This document shows positions 14,195 through 19,389 of a stretch of DNA of 19,389 nucleotides, piece after piece. The DNA is taken from positions 1 through 19,389 of the forward strand of contig JBKPDL010000067.1 of assembly GCA_046727855.1 (NCBI GenBank), read 5' to 3'. Both the position numbers and the translations under genes were made by a program. Every line of letters begins with the position of its first letter. The stretch's first letter is position 1. Origin of the DNA: DASPWV01 sp046727855 (GTDB lineage: Bacteria > Acidobacteriota > Vicinamibacteria > Vicinamibacterales > UBA2999). The notes below the pieces were generated by a model, which was not told the DNA's origin, did not search any database, and saw nothing but the letters and a program-made list of their open reading frames with translations.

Positions 14195-17100
14195 ATGCAT
14201 GCCCGATCCTTCTCTCCCCTCGCTTTCATCTCCTGTGCGTTAATCATTGCCACGCTGGCGTCGTTCGCGAACGCGCAGACCACTGCCGCCTCTCTGACAG
14301 GCACGATCAAAGACTCGAGCGGCAGCGTGGTGCCAGGCGCCACGATCACCATCGTGAACCAGGCGACGGCGGCGGTCGTCTGGACCGGAACGTCCGATGA
14401 AAGCGGCAACTATCTGGCGCCGTCGCTGCCCGTGGGCACTTACGACGTCACGGTGGCCCTGCAGGGATTCAAAACCGTCTCGACGCGCAGCGTTCGGTTG
14501 GAAGTCGGCCAGCGTGCGAGGCTGGATAGCACGCTTCCTATCGGGGGCGTCGACGAGACGGTCACCGTCGTTGGCGAAGCCGCCGCCCGCCTCGAAACGG
14601 AAGATTCGGCAATCGGTTTGGTGATCAACCCGTCACAGGTACAAGGCCTGCCGCTGCCTGGCCGTAACGTGCTCAACTTGCTGACCCTCGCCGGCGGCGT
14701 GTCGAGCGGCGGCGCCGCGACCGGCATCACATCGTCCCAGCTGTCCATCAACGGCAGCCGCACGCTCAACAGCGAATTCACCATCGACGGCGTCTCCGTT
14801 GTCTCTGGATCGACAGGCGCACCCGGCCGGCTGCCTTCGACGGAGTCGATTCGCGAGTTCAAAGTGCTGACCGCGAGCTATTCGGCGGAGTACGGTCGCA
14901 GTGCTGGCGGCACGATTACGGCGGTCACCGATTCTGGCAGCAATCGATTCTCAGGCGGCGCATGGGAATATTTTCGTCACGAAAAACTGAACGAGAACAA
15001 TTACTTCAACAACATCCGCGACCTACCGAAGCCAACGGATCGCTACAGCCAGTTCGGATTCAAGTTGGGTGGACCGGTGAAGCTGCCCGGTTATGACGGC
15101 AGGAGCAAGACATTCTTCTTTGCGGTCTACGAAGGGCTACGGCGCACGGCCCCCTCGACCGTGACGTCAACTATCCCTGACGAGCGGTTCCGCATCGGCG
15201 ACTTCTCGGCTTCTCCACTTTCGATCATCGATCCGCGAACCGGAATGCCGTTTGCCGGCAACATCATTCCGTCCGATCGCATCGATCCGGCTGCGCGCAA
15301 GATCATGGGGTTGCTGCCGTCGCCAAATTCCTCGGGCAGCGCCGACGCCGCCAACGGACGGCGCACCAACAACTACGTCAACGACCTGACGAATAAACCG
15401 AAGGAGGATGAGATCACCATTCGCGTCGATCACAACGTTGGCACCGGCTCGCGTTTGTACGGCCGTTTTACTCAGTACGATCTGTTCCAACCGAGCTCGC
15501 CGACGATGGACGGTCCGCTCAATAACGCCGCCGGCGACAGTGACACCAAGGGATATCAGGCGTCACTGGGATGGACTCAGGTGTGGTCGAACAATGTCGT
15601 CATCGAGACCAGCTTTGGCTATTTGCGGGACGACCCGGTGATCGACCCGCCGACCCTCGGCATCGACGTCGCCGACGTTTTCGGCATCCAACGCTCCGCG
15701 TTCGCCGCCGCACCGCGTTTTCGCATCACCGGCTGGCGAGAGCTCGGAAATAACGAGAACACGTATCGGCGGCAGATCAACAACAACTACCAAGCCGCAT
15801 CGAGCCTCACCTGGGTGCACGAGGGCCACACGCTAAAGGGCGGCGTTCAATTTCGGTTCAACGGATTCGACGTGTTCAACCCTGGAGGATTGTTTACCGG
15901 CGCGTACGACTTCACCGGCGAAATCACGTCGCCGACGAGGGCAAGCGGAAATCCGGTGAACGCGCTCGCTGACTTCTTGCTTGGGCAGGTGAAGACCGCG
16001 TCGTACGACTTGCCGCAGCCGGAAAGCGGACGACGCAATTTCAACCTCGCGTTTTTCGCACAAGACGACTGGAAGCTGGGTCCCAGGTTCACGGTCAATC
16101 TCGGCCTGCGCTATGAGTACGAATCGCCGATGTGGGTGGACAACGACGTCCACTCCCGCCTCGATATCAATCCAGATTCCGTGGGACGGCTGCTGGTGGC
16201 GGGAGAGAACGCGTCACGATCGCTCGATCTCGACGGCGACAAGCTCAACTTCGCGCCGCGCGTGGGCCTGGCCTACACGCTCAACGACAAGACGGTGCTG
16301 CGATCGGCGTTCGGACTGTTCTACGGGCAGATTTTCTCGAATCTCGGAGGGATCGTTCTGTATCCAGGCTTCACCGTCACGCGCGATTTTCCAACTCGCG
16401 GCACAGGGGTCGCGCAGGAGTTCACCTTGAGCCAGGGGCATCCGCTCGACATCGCACAAAGCGGCGATCCATTTTTCGTCGAGCGGAACGCCTCGCCGCA
16501 GCTGCCGCTGGTGGACAACAGCAATCAGTTTGGCAGCGTGAGTCCGCTGCCCTATGCGATGCAATGGAACGCCGGCATTCAACGCGAGCTCTGGGGCGGC
16601 ACCATCGTCGACCTGAGCTACGTCGGATCGCGCGGCGTCAACCTGCCCGTCGTTCGCAACTTCAACACCGTGCCGCTCGATCGGTTGGAGCAAGTGGAAC
16701 GCGCGAACAACGGTCTGGTCACGCAGCAGAATCGACCCAATCCCAACGTCAGCTCCTTTGCGGCGTTCGTTCACGAGGGCACTTCCGACTATCACTCGGC
16801 GCAAGTGCGCGTGAGCCGCAGGTTCACAGAGCGGCTCGGGTTCCAGAGTTCCTACACGCTGGCGCGATCCACTGACGACGGCAGCGGCATCTTCAACTTC
16901 TCGCAGCCGAATGGTCTCGAGATCGGCGACCTCGCGGGAGCCGTCGACCCCGACATCAACCGTGGTTACAGCGCCTTCGATCGCACGCACACGTTTGCCG
17001 GCGCCGTCCAGTACACAACCGGCGGACCGTGGCGAGTGCTGCGTGATCTCCAGTTCAACGCGATTTTGATCGCGCGATCGGGAATACCGAGTCGCATCAA

Positions 17101-17623
17101 CCAAACCAACCTCACAGACTGGAACCGGATGATTGCGTTACCGACCGCGAGCGCTCTGCAGCAGCGCCCGAATCTCGTCGGCGATATCAGCAAGCTGCGA
17201 TTGAAAAAGACCGTACGCGACGGCACGGGTGTTCGCTATTTGATTCCACCCAGCGACCCGAACTTCCCACTGGCACCCTCGGGCCCGGTGTTCGCGAACA
17301 TCAACGGCGTGCGGACACTCGTCGCGCCCTTCACCGGCGCCGGGAGTCTGGAAAGAGGTGTGATCCGCGATCCCGGAGAGTTCAACGTGGACATGGCGAT
17401 CGCCCGCCGCTTTCCGATCGGCGACCGGATGGGTGTCACGCTTCGCGCCGAAGCGTTCAACCTATTTAACACCGTGAACCTGAACGGCCCGGGGGGCAAC
17501 AACAACCTGACGGTCACGACCGATGCGGCCGGACGGGCCGTATTCAATTCGCCGAACTTCGGACTGATTACAACCGCCAAGGCGGCGCGATTTGTCCAGC
17601 TTGTGACGCGGTTCGATTTTTAA
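14195..17623 (+). CDS. Oar-like TonB-dependent receptor
   Basis: This intact 1142-residue outer-membrane protein is of the Oar-like TonB-receptor class that is strongly expanded in Acidobacteriota. A signal peptide ends at FANA (residue 27). Residues about 30-115 are a carboxypeptidase-regulatory-like domain (LTGTIKDSSGSVVPGATITI, GNYLAPSLPVGTYDVTV, GFKTVSTRSVRLEVG). ETVTVVGEA (121-129) is the TonB-box/plug boundary, and the plug has VQGLPLPGRNVLNLLTLAGGV, FTIDGVSVV, IREFKVLTASYSAEYGRSAGG and TDSGSNRFSGG. The barrel follows with SKTFFFAVYEGLR, FAQDDWKLGPRFTVNLGLRYEY and, near the end, AFNLFNTVNLNGPGG, finishing in VTRFDF with the expected terminal phenylalanine. GGAG sits eight bases before the ATG. 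Such receptors are thought to import large oligomers such as glycans or peptides, or to bind surface partners; this ligand is unknown. No surface lipoprotein of SusD type is adjacent. Confidence 0.95.
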   Translation: MHARSFSPLAFISCALIIATLASFANAQTTAASLTGTIKDSSGSVVPGATITIVNQATAAVVWTGTSDESGNYLAPSLPVGTYDVTVALQGFKTVSTRSVRLEVGQRARLDSTLPIGGVDETVTVVGEAAARLETEDSAIGLVINPSQVQGLPLPGRNVLNLLTLAGGVSSGGAATGITSSQLSINGSRTLNSEFTIDGVSVVSGSTGAPGRLPSTESIREFKVLTASYSAEYGRSAGGTITAVTDSGSNRFSGGAWEYFRHEKLNENNYFNNIRDLPKPTDRYSQFGFKLGGPVKLPGYDGRSKTFFFAVYEGLRRTAPSTVTSTIPDERFRIGDFSASPLSIIDPRTGMPFAGNIIPSDRIDPAARKIMGLLPSPNSSGSADAANGRRTNNYVNDLTNKPKEDEITIRVDHNVGTGSRLYGRFTQYDLFQPSSPTMDGPLNNAAGDSDTKGYQASLGWTQVWSNNVVIETSFGYLRDDPVIDPPTLGIDVADVFGIQRSAFAAAPRFRITGWRELGNNENTYRRQINNNYQAASSLTWVHEGHTLKGGVQFRFNGFDVFNPGGLFTGAYDFTGEITSPTRASGNPVNALADFLLGQVKTASYDLPQPESGRRNFNLAFFAQDDWKLGPRFTVNLGLRYEYESPMWVDNDVHSRLDINPDSVGRLLVAGENASRSLDLDGDKLNFAPRVGLAYTLNDKTVLRSAFGLFYGQIFSNLGGIVLYPGFTVTRDFPTRGTGVAQEFTLSQGHPLDIAQSGDPFFVERNASPQLPLVDNSNQFGSVSPLPYAMQWNAGIQRELWGGTIVDLSYVGSRGVNLPVVRNFNTVPLDRLEQVERANNGLVTQQNRPNPNVSSFAAFVHEGTSDYHSAQVRVSRRFTERLGFQSSYTLARSTDDGSGIFNFSQPNGLEIGDLAGAVDPDINRGYSAFDRTHTFAGAVQYTTGGPWRVLRDLQFNAILIARSGIPSRINQTNLTDWNRMIALPTASALQQRPNLVGDISKLRLKKTVRDGTGVRYLIPPSDPNFPLAPSGPVFANINGVRTLVAPFTGAGSLERGVIRDPGEFNVDMAIARRFPIGDRMGVTLRAEAFNLFNTVNLNGPGGNNNLTVTTDAAGRAVFNSPNFGLITTAKAARFVQLVTRFDF

Positions 17624-17638
17624 TGTGACCACATTAAA
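17619..17638. repeat. Perfect 9-bp inverted repeat over the Oar-like stop codon
   Basis: TTTAATGTG (17619-17627) and CACATTAAA (17630-17638) are perfect arms with only AC between them, overlapping the TAA stop at 17621-17623. The site is AT-rich in otherwise GC-rich DNA. No T-run follows on either strand, so it is not a standard terminator. It could be a dimeric-protein operator or a cruciform. The rest of the spacer to 17728 shows nothing further. Confidence 0.55.
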
Positions 17639-17728
17639 CCCAGCCCCATCCCTGGTCAAGGTGCACGGGCCTCGAATGGCGGCGCAGCGTTACGGTATTG
17701 GTGACGGTGGCCTCCAGACATTTCGCAC

Positions 17729-18372
17729 CTACTCCGTCATCGCCGCATCCCGACGAGCGGCACGCCTTTCAAGAAAGCGGCCACGTTGAAGGAGTTCGAT
17801 AAAGCGGCCATCGTTTCGAAACGCGTCCCACTTCGGATCGACGGGAAGATAAATCAGATGAACATCGCGAGCCGAGAATACCCGGTCCAGACACTCGTAC
17901 ATCCCCTCGCGATCGTTCAACCCGGCATGCACCAGGGCCAGCGCGTACGGCGGCACGTAGTGTTGCTGTGAACGGCGCTCCAGCGACTCGACGACCTCGC
18001 GTGCTTCGCTGCGGCGCCCCAGGGTCGCGAAGGTGTAGCCCGTAATCGAAACAGGCTTCGTGTTACCTCGCGACAGCCGCGCGGCCTCCGCCAGGGCGTC
18101 GAGTGCCTGTGCATCGCGGCCAAGTTGCTGATGCGCCTGCCCAAGCTGGAGGTGTGCGACCCAGAAATCCGGTTCGACGACAAGTAACCCTGCCCATAGC
18201 TCGGATCGAGCGCCACCGCTTTGCGGCAGTTCGCTTCCGCGGCCGGCCAGTCCCAGTCGAAGACGAACTGCACGAATGCCGCGGATGTGTGCGCTTCCGG
18301 AACCGTCTCGCCTACGCTGAGTGCACGTTCCGCAGCGGTTCTGGCGCGTTCATACACGTCCGACGGCCGCGG
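17729..18372 (-). pseudogene. TPR-repeat protein, C-terminal remnant with frameshift
   Basis: This is the end of a tetratricopeptide-repeat protein of the type fused to protein-kinase or winged-helix domains in Acidobacteriota. The upstream frame gives SDVYERARTAAERALSVG, PEAHTSAAFVQFVFDWDW and AEANCRKAVALDPSYG. Around 18182-18205 the frame changes, and the protein resumes as LVVEPDFWVAHLQLGQAHQQ, GRDAQALDALAEAARLSRG, VPPYALALVHAGLNDREG and LIYLPVDPKWDAFRNDGRF, ending at 17729. Related proteins carry roughly another 50 residues (one to two TPR units) between the two halves, so a deletion probably accompanied the shift. Upstream an in-frame TGA (18375-18373) ends the homology, so the N-terminal effector or sensor domain is missing. 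No start codon has a ribosome-binding site. TPR units bind partner proteins; this remnant is not expected to work. Confidence 0.8.
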
Positions 18373-18375
18373 TCA

Positions 18376-18599
18376 CTGTTCGCACGGCCCGACCCGTGAC
18401 ATCACCTGAACTGCCGAGGCACAGGAAGGCCGGTGACCAGCGCCATGCCGTCGTGCGTGCCGGGCATCTGAGAACCGAAGCGTGCTGCACCTTCCGTTAA
18501 GCTTCGCTATTCCTGCAACTTACGTCGTCAGCAAATCTTCAGGATGACTTTACTCGTCGTCCATCGTCTAAGACAGGTGTGTCCGGCAATCTCGTGAGC
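18376..18599. other. Spacer upstream of the multicopper oxidase
   Basis: No protein or RNA gene is recognisable. The spacer must carry the promoter of the multicopper oxidase gene, but I see no convincing -35/-10 pair. A GTGTCCGGCA repeat core lies at 18579-18588, followed by an in-frame GTG at 18594 two codons before the ATG. Confidence 0.3.
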
Positions 18600-19389
18600 A
18601 TGGACTCGAGCATCAGTCGCCGTCAGTTCCTGGTGTACGGCTCAACAGCCTTTGTCGGTCTCGGCGCGCGGCAACGCGTCGGCCTGCCGTCGATCCGCGA
18701 GGTGCCGAGATTTCGCGTCCCGCTCCCAGTTCCTCCTCTGCTGAATCCCGTTCGGTCGGATGCGACCGGCGACTATTACGAGATCGTTCAACGCGAAGCG
18801 ACCGTTGAAATTCTCCCTGGTATCCAGACGCGAATCTGGGGCTACAACGGCGCGTTCCCCGGACCGACGATTCGAGCGCGGCGCGGTAGAGCGGTGTTCG
18901 TCACGCACACCAATCGGCTCTCTGTACCGACCGTCGTGCACCTCCACGGAGGGGTGACTCGCCCCGAATTCGACGGGTTCCCAACGGACACGATCGCTCC
19001 CGGGAAGACACGGCGCTACGAATACGCGAACACCGGTCGTGCCGCCACCCTCTGGTATCACGACCACTGCCGGACGGGCACGGGCCGCAGTCTCTACATG
19101 GGCCTCGCAGGACTCTATCTGCTCGAGGACGATACAGAAGTCAACGCGCAGTTGCCGCGAGACCAATTCGACATTCCGCTCATTCTGCAGGATCGTGCAT
19201 TCGCTGATGACGGTGAGTTCAAGTACGAGCATCAGGGGCATCACGGCGCGACTGGCACGATCATGCTGGTCAACGGGGCACCGTGGCCGGTTCTGGAGGT
19301 CGAGGCCAGGAAGTACCGATTCCGAATCCTCAATGCGTCAAATGCGACGCCCGTCCGGCTGGCGCTCAGCCCGGCGCGGCCAGTGATCC
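18600..19389 (+). CDS. Tat-exported multicopper oxidase, CotA/bilirubin-oxidase type (partial)
   Basis: The first 263 residues of a multicopper oxidase run open to the window's right edge. MDSSISRRQFLVYGSTAF is a twin-arginine (Tat) signal, as expected for an enzyme exported folded with copper. The first cupredoxin domain has GYNGAFPGPTIRARRG, then HLHGG (His114, His116) and, in LWYHDH, His154 and His156: the first two of the four HxH motifs that bind the trinuclear copper centre. YMGLAGLYLLED and the following PLILQDRAF match the CotA/bilirubin-oxidase/phenoxazinone-synthase branch. Position 157, just after HDH, is cysteine where CotA-type enzymes usually have alanine. The type-1 copper ligands lie beyond the window. 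Such enzymes oxidise phenols, bilirubin or metal ions and reduce oxygen to water. An in-frame GTG at 18594 is an alternative start; neither has a strong ribosome-binding site. Confidence 0.92.
   Translation, partial: MDSSISRRQFLVYGSTAFVGLGARQRVGLPSIREVPRFRVPLPVPPLLNPVRSDATGDYYEIVQREATVEILPGIQTRIWGYNGAFPGPTIRARRGRAVFVTHTNRLSVPTVVHLHGGVTRPEFDGFPTDTIAPGKTRRYEYANTGRAATLWYHDHCRTGTGRSLYMGLAGLYLLEDDTEVNAQLPRDQFDIPLILQDRAFADDGEFKYEHQGHHGATGTIMLVNGAPWPVLEVEARKYRFRILNASNATPVRLALSPARPVI

Noticed and set aside
16214..17104. Minus-strand open frame of 296 codons inside the Oar-like receptor gene
   Set aside because: No recognisable motif and fully antisense to a well-supported coding sequence.
2817..19389. 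A copper-handling island linking the cysteine-rich peptide, TonB receptor and multicopper oxidase
   Set aside because: The oxidase lies about 13 kb away with unrelated and divergent genes between; no shared regulatory site is visible.

Overview
The window looks like a GC-rich chromosomal segment from a soil-type Acidobacteriota, most likely the Vicinamibacteria (subdivision 6) lineage. This is inferred from gene content, not from a marker gene: an Oar-like TonB-dependent receptor of 1142 aa, a second TonB receptor with an N-terminal carboxypeptidase-regulatory-like domain, a large secreted sortilin/BNR protein, a GHL10 glycoside-hydrolase-like protein, and TPR and class V aminotransferase remnants of types common there. 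I recognised no rRNA, tRNA, CRISPR array, transposase or phage gene.

Layout, left to right. Positions 1-1036 are degraded: the C-terminal third of a class V aminotransferase (242-718) and a short relic with an HEIGH zinc-protease motif. A secreted protein of unknown function follows (1037-2017, +), then, convergent to it, a DHFR/RibD-like reductase with a TTG start (2682-2134, -). Next is a minus-strand two-gene unit: a tiny cysteine-rich exported peptide (5338-5054) followed by a TonB-dependent receptor (4985-2817). Divergent from it is an NmrA-type NAD(P)-binding gene (5676-6543, +) broken by one extra C in a C4 run. The minus strand then carries a three-domain secreted GHL10 protein (8910-6823), a histidine phosphatase (9650-9066), a TonB-receptor fragment cut at both ends (10210-9650), an array of eleven 7-bp repeats (10233-10309), a sortilin-like propeller protein (13133-10323) and a PHP-family metallohydrolase (14033-13326). 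Divergent from the PHP gene is the intact Oar-like receptor (14195-17623, +). A broken TPR-protein gene (18372-17729, -) and the first 263 residues of a Tat-exported CotA-like multicopper oxidase (18600 to the right edge, +) close the window.

The intact genes are mostly envelope or export functions: two receptors, four further proteins with export signals, and a small peptide. They do not form one pathway; most are single transcription units with their own ribosome-binding sites. The best candidate for a linked, poorly described module is the cysteine-rich peptide plus TonB receptor, which reads as an outer-membrane uptake system with a small exported metal-binding partner. The second theme is decay: five broken or frameshifted genes in 19 kb, with a heptanucleotide microsatellite-like array beside one break point.
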